Below are positions 25,891 through 38,000 of a stretch of 44,906 nt of DNA, piece after piece. The notes beneath the pieces are model-generated. The model was not told the origin of the DNA. It worked only from the letters and a program-made list of their open reading frames with translations, and made no database searches. How positions within the stretch are numbered: the first letter of the stretch is position 1; every line of letters starts with the position of its first letter. Source of the DNA: Nymphaea colorata (lineage: Eukaryota > Streptophyta > Magnoliopsida > Nymphaeales > Nymphaeaceae); NCBI RefSeq assembly GCF_008831285.2, contig NW_022204572.1, positions 1-44,906 of the forward strand. The letters run 5' to 3'. Both the position numbers and the translations under genes were made by a program.

Positions 25891-26426
25891 TCATGAGCTT
25901 GATGCTTATTGCTCCTTTGATGCCTCCGTCTCTGTGATTTCTTATACCTTTTCTTACTTTTTGCGAAGATAAAGCTTCAATCTGTATGCGTCATTGCCAC
26001 TAAGGTAATAATTGCTCATTTTCCTGGTCTTGAAGAAACCCAAACGAGTATAGAAGGATAATGCTGCTTTGTTGATGCATTCGGTTTCGAGGACGATCTT
26101 ATCGACCCTATCTTTGACTCTTCCAACAAACTCATCAAACAATTTCTTGCCGACCTTATGTCTTCTATATCCTTCAGTACCACCAACATGGCAATATAAG
26201 CCTTTCTCGTGTTGACTGTATCGATTGATCCGATGATGCAGGCGATGGGGATCTTGCCGAGATATGCCATGATGGTGAGGTCAGGCCATGTCTTGAGGAA
26301 GTAGTAATAGGTGAAGACTGAATATGGTTCTGCAAGTTATGCTCGGAGGATTTGGGTGATCCAGTCTAGCTAGGCCTCGGTTGAGAAGGTTCTGAGGGTG
26401 ATTTATTCGGATATTGTACTCTACAT
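25891..26426 (-). CDS. NAA30: N-alpha-acetyltransferase 30, NatC catalytic subunit
   Basis: About 178 aa. It acetylates N-termini beginning Met-hydrophobic. ATG at 26424-26426. Blocks match NAA30/MAK3: LAEPYSVFTYYYFLKTWP, AYIAMLVV, the acetyl-CoA loop region GYRRHKVGKKLF, IVLETECINKAALSFY, LGFFKTRKMSNYYL and DAYRLKLYL. The usual RRxGxG turn is RRHKVG here, so the first Gly is replaced. A Glu-rich tail partly encoded by TAA ends at TGA 25891-25893. The single frame break is near 26165. The 3' end faces GPHR, 46 bp away. Confidence 0.93.
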
Positions 26427-26635
26427 GCGAATTTTTAATTATTATCAACTTATATCTTCATGAAGCATGATTATGATACTCACAGAGCACCAATAAACAG
26501 TTTGTTGAAGGTTATTCAATGCCAAAGATAAATATAAATTGAGCAAAGGCAAAGATAAAAGCAATATTCATCTATTTACTTTAATTCGTCGATGAAAATA
26601 ATTAAGTTTTATAATGAAAGTATAAAATTTAGAAG

Positions 26636-27986
26636 ATGTAAGGCAATAGCTTTTCAATGAATCAGTCAAATTAACACCAAAACTTCGCATCAAAAAGTAC
26701 ATTTCCTCCTTAAAATTCCTCTCTTCGATCTCATATACCAAAGAAGGGGGATCAGAACTTCCAAAACATCATGAATCATATCAAATTGATCAAAGTAGAT
26801 TTCGGAGAAATCGTTTTTCAAAATTAGGATGAACGCTCCTTCAACTACATCCTCAAGGGAGGAATCATGCTATTCACGAGAACAAAGACATAAGATAAAC
26901 GAGAGCAACTAAACTCTATAAAAGATTAGAACCGGGCGAACATTTTGGAGAGAAGATGCAATATGGAAGAGAATAGCTATAGAGTGCACGGTCGGTATGC
27001 CCAGGATATCTTTTGCAGCTTCCGATGAGTGTATTCTACAACACATTTGCAGGCCACTTCAAGTACGAAGAACTAGGGATAAAATCAATTTTTTGAAATC
27101 GATTTGGATCTTCAGCCAAGTCAAACGCACCCTCCTCGAAAGAATTCTTCTATCAAATGAATGTAAAAATACACAAGAAATACCGTCCTTTGCAGAGAGG
27201 GGGAAATCCCAACGCAACTCTTGGTCATACTTGAAGGCGAAGTAACTCTAAATATGGCAAAGGAGGGCAAATCCAGAGCCTTTTGCGTCTTGGGTAAATC
27301 AGAAGTATTTGGCCTGGAGAGATAATGTAGGATAAAGCATATGAATACACTGCTGTTTGCACCTCAGACTACTCCTAAATCCTGAGAGTCGATAAAGAAG
27401 CCATCTTGGATATCGTGGAGAGAGATATAAAGCCGTAGATTTGGCAAAAAGAAAGGAATTAGCTATTGAACTCAAGCGGAAAAATCTAGACACGAAAAAC
27501 TTGGCAATGTACTCTCAAAAGCAATTGTAAATCTCACGAAGATCGCAATAGCCAAAGACAATTTCGCATCGTAAGCGATACAAATCATAGGGCGGCCACC
27601 CAAGCATCGAATCAAATTAGCCTCTCAACAGGGTGAAGGTCTTAAACTAGCTCTTTAACAGATAGATTCAGCTGAAAGAATCCGAGCTTCGACGCTACAA
27701 ACTGCAGCAAATCTAATAAACCCAAAAAAACTTATACAATACCAATAGAATATCTACATATACGAACAATTCTTGCACGTATGATAAATAGATTATCATC
27801 AAATACTTGGGAAGGAAGTAACGCAAGTACCAGGACATCCTGAGAAGGGAAAGGGAGTTTATAGAGAGAAGGATTGCAGTTGTGCCAGAGCTGAGAGTGG
27901 AAAAAAGCTCAGCAGTCAAAAACCAGAAGCGGAAACTTAAGTATAGTCGGAAGCATTTCTACTCAACTTTAGAAATCTTCGAATGA
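26636..27986 (+). CDS. cyclic-nucleotide-binding domain protein
   Basis: About 450 aa. Start ATG at 26636 (an in-frame alternative is 26657). It shows cNMP-binding-fold signatures: KLIKVDFGEIVFQ, FNYILKGGIMLF, then a second set with LLVILEGEVTLN, FCVLGKSEVFGLE and DYSILRVDKEAIL. This suggests two tandem domains, as in PKG or PKA-R-like ciliate proteins, but no kinase domain follows. The C-terminal part is Lys/Arg/Gln-rich and helical, ending near TGA 27984-27986. Several single-base breaks (for example about 27000, 27330 and 27900). Ligand and partner unknown. Confidence 0.8.
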
Positions 27987-28376
27987 GCATTGATATTTTA
28001 TACTTACCCTCATGTTTTGCTGCTTGTTAAAATTTCATACTATCTTGCAAAAGCCTAAGGGAAATATATGTGAAACAAAAACATGATGGGGATGTCTCAA
28101 GAGATTCGTAGAGGAAAACTAAGTCATGCCGTTTTGATCAATATAAAAATCAATATATTTCTTTTAATTTTTCTGTCACTGATCTTTGCCAAAGCTGATT
28201 TACGCAAACGGCACTGTTTGGATGTTTAACACCTCGTTTCTTGGCAATCTTGATAATTCTGCACGTTTGCTTTCACCATCATGAGATCTTTCATATGATT
28301 CCCTTCCGAGTAGAGTCTCTGCGAATTCTTGTGTTTTTGGCTTTTCGTTTAATATAATAATAAACTATCAAAAAGT
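27987..28376. other. AT-rich spacer
   Basis: 390 bp between the cNMP protein and the next plus-strand gene. The only candidate here is the weak minus-strand ORF at 28176-28393. Confidence 0.4.
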
Positions 28377-28393
28377 ATGAAATCAAATACCAT
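28176..28393 (-). CDS. weak small ORF
   Basis: A possible protein of about 72 aa ending in a polar Arg/Glu/Ser-rich stretch (ESYERSHDGESKRAELSRL) and TGA 28176-28178. It needs one missing base near 28340. Its ATG overlaps the plus-strand ATG at 28392 on the palindrome CATG, and it overlaps the start of the better-supported plus-strand gene, so it may be spurious. Confidence 0.25.
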
Positions 28394-29190
28394 GGAGAAT
28401 TTTCCTGTACTAAAAGAGGATAACTCTAAGTGCAATCATGCAATTTTTCGATTATGTGACTATTAAGAACATTTATAGAGCGTTATTGATGGTTAAAACA
28501 TTTGCTTCCAAAAAAAGCACAAAATCTCTTTGAAAAATAGGCAAATCAAACCAACCAGGAAACACATGAGAGAGTAGAGACATAATGCCAGAAATAAAAA
28601 TGCAGAGCTTACGTTAAAGAAGACAATAATTAGCTTTTGAAGCATGTAAGCCCCTTCATTCAAAGCCCTTATAGGGTATAATTCCCTTTTCATCCACCAA
28701 ATGGCAAGCCGACATAAATTCCGATAAAATTTCCTTTAGATATTTATGAAACAAGCTCAAAAGCAATTCCTGACAAAGCATCAACTGCCACTAATTATAA
28801 AGCTTAGGAATAAAAGCAAAAATAAAAAATTAATTATGAACAATAATTTTAAAAGATCCTCTTTGATTAGAGATAGGAAATACAGAGTTAGACCTTTAAT
28901 GAGCCTATTATCGAAAAGAAAATGATCAGAAAGAATACCTTCAAATCTTTTTAGATCTTTTAGAGCCAAAGCATCCAGTTAGATGACAATTCTCCCAAAT
29001 CTTCTATCGTAATACCGTTTACTCAAAGCTTTAAGCTGACCGGATCGACTATCTTCCAAGGAAAGACTTCACAATCCATCGTATCACCTTAGCACAACCG
29101 GCTGGAGACAAATCTGCAGTCTCTGAAGTCATTTCCGATGATTCTCTTGGAGAATTTACCCCTTTAAATATTTTTTCCACGAGAGAATGA
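28377..29190 (+). CDS. orphan charged protein
   Basis: About 270 aa. ATG at 28377, with a second in-frame ATG at 28392. The reading requires TAA/TAG as Glu very often: a Glu/Lys/Gln-rich helical block between about 28790 and 28900 is almost half reassigned codons. Other visible blocks: SPFIQSPYRVEF, GKPTEIPIKFPLDIY and ESQSIQLDDNSPKSS. The frame near the end is ambiguous; one option closes with SDDSLGEFTPL and TGA 29188-29190. No family recognised. Confidence 0.55.
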
Positions 29191-29324
29191 AAAGTAACTA
29201 TTGATTTTCCATTTTTTCTTTATTTTTTTCCATTTATCCATATTCTATAATTATAAAACTCCCAGGCTTTTCTTATGGCAACAAAGTGCTATTATTTTAT
29301 TTTACTTCATTTTTTATAGAGACA

Positions 29325-31577
29325 ATGCTCGATGGTGAATAATCAGTGCCTTTTTTCATTTATTTAAAGTTATAAACATAAATAAAATCCACAATGATGC
29401 TAAAATAAAAAAACCGATACAATTAAAAGTTTTTACTCAAATATTAACATTCTTAACCAAACAAGCTAAACTGTTGCCACTTTAGCAGTCCTTTTAGGAT
29501 AAGACCATAAATGTCCAACAAAAAATGAATATCAACAAAAAACTTCCCTCAAAAAGCTCAAACAGGAAAGCAAACAAAAAGTAGTTCAATATAAAAAGGA
29601 ATATAATAAAGAAAAAGTAATCAGAAACTCGAAGGATAATCACCTTCAACGTCATTACTTTCCAACATACCAGCAAATCCATCAGCAAAGAATATTAAAA
29701 GCAAGAAAATAGTAGAGATAAAACTATAGACTTCCGACCCCCTATCTTATTTCTTCTTGTCGAAGCCTACACAATCTTAATGCTTTTAATGACTTCAAGC
29801 CAAATAATATCATCTATAAACCTCTCGCCTTCCAGTATAGCCAAATCATCATCGAACTGCTGACAAGTACCCCTTGACTCTTCAAAACTCGCTCATATTA
29901 AATGTCTCTTCGAAGTAAGTTTAGAAAACGATCAGACCACTTGCTTGAGCTTCAGTCCAATAGTCATTTACTCATAACTTTGGAAGATCACTCACATCGA
30001 CAAAACTAATCATACCCACCTAATAAAAAATAACCCACATATAAACAGAGGCCTACATCTAGGGATAGGAAAGTGGAGTGATTAATCACTTAGTTCATAA
30101 ACTAAGAAAAGATTCGAACAAATCGATTAAGAATAATCCATATCAGATTCTGTAAGCCAGCATCATAGGAACAAGGTAACCATCAACCACGGTAACCACG
30201 CTCAAGCCGTCTAAGATTTCAGGAAGGCGCACACCATTAAAAGCAATTTGAGCAATGATGATGAAGATTTTCAGGACATTCCATGTGCTTGACCGGGACC
30301 ATTATTTCTTTACCCCCAGTAAGCGATTCGACAAAAACCAAGGCAGCATTTCGGCTACAGTGATTTATGATAATGATTTCATTATTATTCTTGCTTTTTA
30401 CTTGTCAGGTTCTTTGATACTGATAACGTCGATTATCATAACGTTCGATTTTAACAGATAATACCATTAAAGAAAAATTCCATCATATTTTTGTGGAAAA
30501 ATCCATAAGAACATTCATAGATCCAAAAAGGAAAAGAACTGTATCATGGGGGTTATTTCCACCTTTAGTTCGATTATAATTGTTGTTGATTCATAGAAAT
30601 TTAGTACTTAAATTTAAATTGCATCTTTCCCACAAGTTCAAGCCAGAGCCATGCCATCATTACTCACCACTTTTAGCAATGCTAAAAAATCAATCGAATT
30701 GCTTTAGGCTTTTCCTCTTGATCTCGAGACCAAAACCAACATCAAAGTAACCCTCTAAGTTATCATTTAGAAACTAAAGGAAATGTTGGAGAAGAAGAAT
30801 ATACTTAAACTTGGATGAAAGGTTAGGAAAGGAGAAACGATAGCGAAGAGATTAGGAGGATAGGGAGATTATCTTGAAAGAAGATCACTGTGAAGAAAAT
30901 AACTGTATCATCAATGATGATTGCGAAAAGATGAAGGATGATAACAAGGAAACTAAGAACAAAGAACTTAGTTAAGATTTTTTGGTCAGGATTGTTGAAG
31001 ATATTCATCAACTTTTGCTCATCAATGATGAAGATAAAATTCATCTCAAATAAAATGAAACAAACAACAACACCCAAGCTCTGAGCTCTCACTAACTCTG
31101 CTCTTGCTTCTCAAGATTAGCGACTAAATCAAATGTTTCATCAAAAATTCAAACACTTCAAACCCCAACAATGAAAACAACTCCAGTTGCTCATACAATA
31201 CACATCCAAATATCAACAATGGTTCACAATCAGGCTCTGTTCGGTCGCTTCTCACCGAGAAATTGAGGCAATTTGCCAATGAAGATTTCGATGACCCTGA
31301 ATATAAGAATGAACGTATGGTTATTCAGGGAAATTTGATGACAGAATTGAATAAATACTCAAGAGGAAGTAAGCCTATGGTGGTCTCGAGAAGATTCTAA
31401 GACCTATCCGAGCCGTTCAGTATGCAAAATAAGCATTACAACGAAAAATAGCTCCAAATTGGGCAAAGAATGGCGGTAAGAGATAACAGAAGGGAAGAAC
31501 ACACTCACAAGGACTATTTTGGGAGAAATTAATCTTAGTTAGTCCCACATGAAGGAAAAGAGAGCGAAAAAGAATGA
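29325..31577 (+). CDS. orphan protein with a possible transmembrane segment
   Basis: About 750 aa if read as one gene. ATG at 29325 (MLDGEESVPFF). A Lys/Asn-rich N-terminal third leads to a DEEESISDSVS acidic stretch. A hydrophobic segment (FIIILAFYLSGSLILITSII) lies near 30380-30440. Then come a helical block ending EVIIEKLKEMLEKK, a Glu/Asp/Asn-rich region, and a C-terminal block with EKLRQFANEDFDDPEYKNER, ending at TGA 31575-31577. At least six single-base breaks are needed (for example 29527, 29740, 29880, 30285, 30817 and 30868). It could be two genes joined at 30816, where a TGA and an ATG overlap. No family recognised. Confidence 0.45.
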
Positions 31578-31890
31578 AACTGGCTGCTCTCGTTGCGAAA
31601 TCTATTGATGTATATAATTAATACTTTCCCTACGCCTGAAATAGTAATATCGAAACTTATACTACTTATTATAAGCAAAAAACTATGCAAAAATCAACTT
31701 CAATCATTAGAATTATATATCATCAGGTTTTTTCTTATTTGGTTGTTATTTTTTACCGAAAAATCTCTAAATATTCTTTTCGAAATGTTCTCGTTTCTAT
31801 TTTACAGTCTTCCATCTTCGAAAACAATTCTTCATTTTGCAGGACTTCTCGCGTCCTTATACTAAGCTTTGCAAGCTTTAGTAAAACAAC
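31578..31890. other. AT-rich spacer
   Basis: 313 bp, T-rich on the plus strand, between convergent 3' ends. Hydrophobic-looking ORFs here reflect base composition. Confidence 0.4.
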
Positions 31891-32232
31891 TCATTTTTTA
31901 AAACCTTCTTTCATCAAATTCTTGATCAATGACTCTCTGATATTTTCATCTTTCATTTGGTCTATGTTTTCTTTTCCCTTCTGGACTATCTTCTGTCGAA
32001 TTTGGAAATATTTGCTCATGATTGCCTTGTAATAATCTACTGTCTTTGTCTTTTCCAATGCTTTCAGCTTCTCAAATGATTATAAGTTATTTTTTATTGT
32101 TGCTTGTTGAGCTGTGAGGTGATGATGAAAACGTGGACAGTACTTGATAGTCTTTTTAGCTTTTTCTATGATATTTCCATCGACAATCCTAAAAAAATTG
32201 ACCGAAAATATTGCACTCCTTATTATGTTCAT
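31891..32232 (-). CDS. 113-aa orphan basic protein
   Basis: An uninterrupted ORF from ATG 32230-32232 to TGA 31891-31893. It has a hydrophobic/basic N-terminus (MNIIRSAIFSVNFFRIV) that could be a mitochondrial presequence. A helical Lys/Gln/Glu-rich body follows, including KTVDYYKAIMSKYF and NIRESLIKNLMKEGF. One TAA is read as Glu. The start lies only 49 bp from the divergent galactokinase start. Function unknown; a small mitochondrial subunit is one possibility. Confidence 0.6.
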
Positions 32233-32281
32233 GCCCTAATTTAATTTTATTATTATCATATCTAACTTCATAACAAATCTT

Positions 32282-33767
32282 ATGTACTAGCTCATCGACT
32301 TCTCCAAGTCCACGACCTATACTCAAGCGATCCCTACAAACGCTACCAGCACATCTTGGACAGCTTCAAATTGAACTATGGAGTCCATCCTGAGTACATA
32401 GCCAGGGCACCAGGACGTGTCAATATCATCGGATAGCATATCGATTACTAAGGATATGGAGTCTTGCCAGCAGCCATCGAGAAGGATTGCTTGATCGCTG
32501 TCAAAATAACGAAATCAAAGGAGATAAGGATCAATCACATTCACTCTTAGATTTATCCTCCAACTGTAATCCCTGTTGACCCTGAAGCTGAAGTGAACTT
32601 TGTGAATAATTATGTGAAATATTTCAGAGCTGGCTACCGTGCAGGAGTCAAAGGATTACCGGTTGAAGGCCTTGCTGGTTTTGATGTCGTTATTGAAGGA
32701 AATGTGCCATTGGCTGCAGGAGTTTCAAGTTCTTCTGCCTTGTGTGTATGCTCAGCCTTGGCTGCTTTGCATGCAAACGAAGGAAGTTCTAAGTTGCACA
32801 GTCGAGAGGAGTTCATATAACGGATCATCACTGGCTAGAGGTAGACGGGAACTGCTTCTGGAGGCATGGACCAATCGATTTCAGTTATGGGTAAGACAAA
32901 CTTCTGCTTTATATCCAATTCCACCCAATAAGATGCACTCCTGTTCATCTTCCCGAAGGCTCCAGGTTTGTCGTCATGAATTCCTTGGTATAATCTGCAA
33001 AACTGAACACTGCTGTCTTCAGATACAACAAAAGAGTATGTGAATGCAGATTAGCGATTAACATTTTGGCTAAGAAACTGAAAATTCCGAATAAAATCGA
33101 AGGACAACCGCATAAGATATTGAAGTAATTGGAAGAATGGTCAGGATTGCCTTTGAATTCTCTTGGATCGCTTGTTGATACGTTCCTATAGAGGAAGGAT
33201 TACAGTTCAAAAGATATTGAGGAGATCCTTGGAGCACCTATCGAAAACTTCCTTTCTGATATCCAACTTTACAAAGAAGTTTTATAGGCAAACAAAACCT
33301 TCAAATTGTACGAAGCAGCAAGGCACGTCTTTGATGAAGCTTACAGAGTCATCAATTTCATGAGGTCTGCAAGTCTAAACTGCATGATAATGACAAATTA
33401 GTCCTTTTGGGGAAATTGATGAACGAAAGTCAAACCTCATGCCGTGACCTTTACGAATGCTCATGCCCATAAATCGATGAGATTACAGAACTGGCAAGAA
33501 AGAATGGAGCTTATGGAAGTCGTCTCACCGGTGCTGGTGGGGTGGATGCACCGTTAGTTTGGTGGATGCTCACCATTCTGAGCAGTTCATCAAATCCATG
33601 ATCGAGCAGCACTACAACGCTAAGCCTTAGCTGAAAGAAAAATTGAAAAAATGGGAATATAAAACATCGTCTTCGAGAGCTTGCCGAGTGAGGCGCATGC
33701 ATTATTTAGCTTAAGGAATGATCATCAATCTAGATATGGATTAGTATATTCATTTTATCATCATTGA
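32282..33767 (+). CDS. GALK: galactokinase (GHMP kinase)
   Basis: About 495 aa. It phosphorylates galactose (or N-acetylgalactosamine) with ATP. ATG at 32282; codon 3 is TAG. Signatures: [22 protein letters not shown] (here GE is GGA-TAG and the Glu before GYG is TAA), GHMP motif VPLAAGVSSSSALCV, GTASGGMDQSIS with the catalytic Asp, YECSCPEIDE (Glu = TAA) and the C-terminal LTGAGxGGCTVSLV. The sequence is closer to GALK2-type than to bacterial GalK. Frame breaks near 32312, 32905 and 33541 are single missing bases. It ends at TGA 33765-33767, overlapping the convergent gene end by 7 bp. Confidence 0.96.
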
Positions 33768-35041
33768 TCAAGCCAGGAATACTTTTTTCGCTTGATTTTT
33801 GGGATACCAAGTCTCTGTGTTTAGCAATAGTATTGATCATCTTCACTGGTGGAGTTTAGACCACTGAGACTGTATATATTCCGCTTGGCAGAGCCATTGG
33901 GTAATTTTCTTCGTCCATTATCGATTGATTGATCCTGCACTTCAAGCTGGAGGATTATCTTGTGAGCATGGGGATACGCTAGGCTAGGATGCTTGTCTTT
34001 TCGGTACATATCGGGCAAATCTATTGATTTTTTGTTTCGGTCTTGCAGCAACAGACTGTCTTAGGGATGAAAGGCCAACGATCAAATATCTTTAAAGGTG
34101 AGAGTCGAAGTTTATCATATAAATCTAGGAGAATGCTTTTTTGAATGTTTCTTAAAGGGTCTTTAAAGATTCCTATAATTTTGGAGGATTAGTCGTAGAA
34201 TCAAGAAGTAAATACGTTAATTTTTCCACGATTTTATGTTGATTTTTGTTTAATTTGATATCTTTAAGTTTTTGCCGAAGATGGTGGCACGCTTTCTCTG
34301 GCTGTTTCTCGAAGATGTAATTAATGAACTCGCAGCAGAGCAACTAGAAGTAAATTGTGCTCTAATTTTTATCTAAATTATGGTTATTTCATGGATCCAC
34401 AGCCTCAAAGAGTCCAGCCTGTTCGATAAGATATCCCCACTGATGGTTTGCGCTCTTGCGAGAAGACTGTTCTCTAGCTAAAACATACTCTAAATAACAA
34501 TTAAACTACCTCCTCTCCCAAGGCCTTCGAGAGAACTTTGCCTTTTCCATCTATTTCCTGCTATGCAAGTATTGAACAATATGGGAATTGAGCTAAAATT
34601 TTTTCTTATCTTCACTCTAGGCATAACTCCATATTTACATCCTGTTTTAATTCTTATGTCGGTGAATTCGTTTCTTGCAATTATCGTAAAGTCTATACTG
34701 CTATTCAAACCGCTCGCTCAGCTTCTTTTCAGACACAGCAATTCCTCTTTTCCTTCGGATAGCATTTGAAGAAAATCGTTCTTCTATCCCTCTTGCGCAT
34801 TTTTGAATTAGATCAGCCTGCGAAGGATGCTACGCAGGTCGTGATCGGCATCGTGAGTGGTGGTACGATAGGCTGAGTTATTTTTGGGGTACATGATGCA
34901 AGCATTTCGAGCGGGATCAAAGGGTTCGATAAATTCATCACAGTATTTGTATTTAAGCTTATCTATTAATGATTATAAATGAAAATAGTTTACGAGGGTC
35001 AAATTTATAAAAATTGCCGATTTATCAATGATTATAAGCAT
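33761..35041 (-). CDS. MAEA: GID9/MAEA-like RING subunit of the CTLH/GID E3 ubiquitin ligase
   Basis: About 425 aa. Candidate start ATG at 35039-35041, only 20 bp after the upstream gene's stop. A coiled-coil N-terminal half (KKLSERFEEQYRLY) is followed by a LisH-like block (WGYLIEQAGLFEAVD). Next is a CTLH block (YFELLCCEFINYIF.KQPEKACHHLRQ), a CRA-like block with the strings IYMINFDSHLERYL and VGLSSLRQSV, then a degenerate gid-type RING: CPICTEKTSILAERIPML, LKCRI and MDEENYPMALPSGIYTVS. The last matches the family string MNENNPPMMLPNG. Several single-base breaks. There is an in-frame TGA at 34389-34391 unless a 39-nt intron is removed. It ends at TGA 33761-33763. Confidence 0.85.
34362..34400 (-). 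other. candidate 39-nt intron in the MAEA-like gene
   Basis: On the minus strand this stretch begins GTGGATCC and ends AAAATTAG. Its length is a multiple of three, it contains the only in-frame TGA of the region (34389-34391), and removing it keeps the frame joining LFEA to STIYFELL. It is longer than the two 20-nt introns seen elsewhere, so I hold it loosely. Confidence 0.4.
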
Positions 35042-35061
35042 TCAAGACCGATAAAATATGA

Positions 35062-38000
35062 TCATTCAATCTCTGTCTCCGCGTTTTGGGACTCCTTCAA
35101 GCTTTTTTACGGTGGACTCGGGCCAATAAACCTCACCAATATCTTGATGAAACCATAAATGCCACAATACCGATGCATGTGAGTATGATCTTGATAGGAA
35201 TTTTAACGATAATCATCATGGTGAACCATATGACCGGCATAAAGAATCTCCACCATTAGAAATTGCTTTGGACGCAGCTTTATTCACCGTAAAAGATGGA
35301 AAAGGAAAGAACTGATGCTGAGCCAGCCAAGATGATAGGGAGATTGATGCAATCGTAAGTCTATACAGTTGTTGGTGTGATCTTAGCATTAGTGTGTGAG
35401 CTTGGGAACTTTAGTTTATACTTTACAGATATCATCTTGGCTTACTATTAAGATGATGAGGATAGAGATTAAAACCCCGAGTAAAAGTTGAGAAGCAAAG
35501 GGGAATGTGAATACCTCCATGAATCTCCTATAGTTCTTCATGTTCCTTGTATTTTCGAGTAGATTTTTCGCCAAAAGAGGCACGAATGTAAGGAATATCA
35601 TCAAAATAATTGACCACAATTATGAATCTTTGATTTTTTTGTTATCTCCCAATACTCCACATATTGCCAACCAAACAGGATCCAAAACCATATAATAAAC
35701 ATATACTTGACTACTTATACCTTATATTGAGCATGGGTCATGCCAAGGGACAAAAGCTCTCGTACATCCTCCAATTTGTGAACATTGATATCCGAAGGCG
35801 TGAGAATCCTTTCCGCTTTTTTATTGTTTCAAGTGAGGAAGTTATCCTGATAGATAGATCTGATATCAGTTCGCCGTAAAAATCATCAAAATCACTACCG
35901 ACCACAATAGTCCCACCTTAGTGCATTTTCTAACGAGTTAGTGAAGTTTTTTCGTGAGATTTGAAAGAGTAATGAATGGGAATGTGCTATAGGATTGCTC
36001 AAACCGGCCAAGTTTTAATTTTTGCTGTGGGAGAAAATCGACAAGTTGAATGTCTTGAAAGTGTCATTTTTCAAATCTCTTAAAAATTCAATTATCCGTT
36101 GGTTTTCAGTCTTCAGTGCGTTATCAAATACATAAATGCTGAAAACTCCATATTTTGTTCAAGTTTTTCTCTATCAATTTGTATAAAATGATTCTCTATG
36201 TGTTTGATATCCGCAATGCCTTTTATGTTTGTATTTTATACTTTGAAACTCTTGAACATAAGCAACTTTATCTTCTTTCCCTACTCGTTTAGACTCTCAG
36301 CGAGGGATGTATAAATGGCCATACGATTTTGATCCTATTTTCCGATATATTTCAAAAGTTTCTGTTCGCTTTAGACGTTGCATTCGTTAGGATGTATTTC
36401 ATCTAATCATCATATAAGATTCTCCACGATCGTAATCCTTACTCATTTTATAAATCTTTATGGATCAATCTCCAGCTCTTTTCCGTTGATTTGTGCACGA
36501 TGTTCTTTGTGTCGTCAAGAGTGTCCTCGTATCTGTAGTAATGTTGGAATAATTTGTAAATTTAACGTAAAAATGTTGGCTTGTTTTATTCCTCATCATA
36601 ATACCCATAGAAAGATATAAGATAATAGCTAATAATGATTCATATGTCCTTCCACTTTACAATGTGCTGGAATCCGGCTCAAAGGGTCTGTTTGATGGAT
36701 CGAAGATAAGATTTTTATATAAAATTTATTGAAATTGAAGTTATAATAACTCTGAAAAGTTGATTATTATGTTAGATATTGCCCCCGTTTGCGAAATATT
36801 GCACCGTATACCTCGATGTCATGACTTTACAGTTATTTCAAGCATCTGTGGTGGCTGAAACAGAAGAGAAGATGCATGATAGCTGGGACAAGGAAGGCTG
36901 CAGTCAGCATAGCAAGAAGAATGTCACTATGGTAAAATTGAAGTATGTGTGGTTGATGATGCCATTACGATATGCAAAACGATCAAAAAGCAACTAAATA
37001 TGAACCATATACCCCATACTTAAACAATCTGATAGCCTTGGATACTTTCTGCCTGGTTATTGGACTAAATTCAGCATATCTCCATTTCTGGAACCATAAA
37101 CCGAAATATTTGCCTTTATAACAAAATGCTTACTTATAGAATGGTTTTCCATAACGATCAAATGCTCGCTTCCTCTTAAAGATGCCTTTTCAATATACGA
37201 CATAGGTTGGATAACATACCTTATTTTCCGATCTTCCCTGACATCTGCTATTGTCTTGACTGGACTTTTGATGAATTCTTAACGATTCGTGCCTTACTTG
37301 CATATGATTTCAAAGTTTCCGATGAGGAGGGACTTGAAATTGTCATATACTCATCCTAAATTTCCTATTTTATATTTGGATTATATCTCCTACCAAAATC
37401 TCAGTGAAATTTACTCGGATATTGTGACCCTACCTATACACGAAGAATGTCTTCTTGGTAAAGCTGCTAAATTTATTATGAAATTTTTATACCTTCTTTG
37501 ATTCATCATGGATAATAAGTCCCAAGATGACAGCATTGATTACTGCTAGGATAATCGAGGTTATCAACGCATGAAAACGAGAGAGCAGCAGATAATATGA
37601 GCCAATTGACAAGCATGAATTATATTTCCTCACATATTCTTTTCTTGATGAAATCCCATGTGGTGGGTTTGGTGTATCTCGATTGGTATTTGAACAATTC
37701 AACACTGGTTTTCATTCTTTCATCAGTGAGGCCATATCTCAGGTACTCCTTGAAATCGTTGATTTACATAACCTCAAGAACGTCTGATTAGTTCACCGGT
37801 GAAGCAGTATTGCCTTAGTATATCTTGAAGAGCTCCTCTTTAAAATGAAAATATTTCACTTTGTCCCTCACGTAATGCACCTTGACGATAAATAGATGGT
37901 TCGTCTTTCTCGATTCGTGGCCCTCCTCTTCTTAGGTCCTGTAGGATAAATCATTGATAGCGTATTTATTGATACTCTCACCATCCTCAGCTTAGATGCT

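Noticed and set aside
28781-28969. Minus-strand hydrophobic ORF
   Set aside because: It is antisense to a Lys/Glu-rich coding stretch; poly-A on one strand creates Phe/Leu on the other.
30763-31044. Minus-strand 93-codon hydrophobic ORF
   Set aside because: Open frames of this length are expected by chance when only TGA stops, and the plus strand has better coding character.
31593-32032. Plus-strand Ile/Leu/Phe-rich ORFs
   Set aside because: They are antisense to the 113-aa gene or lie in T-rich spacer.
33108-33370. Extra plus-strand ORF inside galactokinase
   Set aside because: Alternative frame of the same gene produced by a single-base break.
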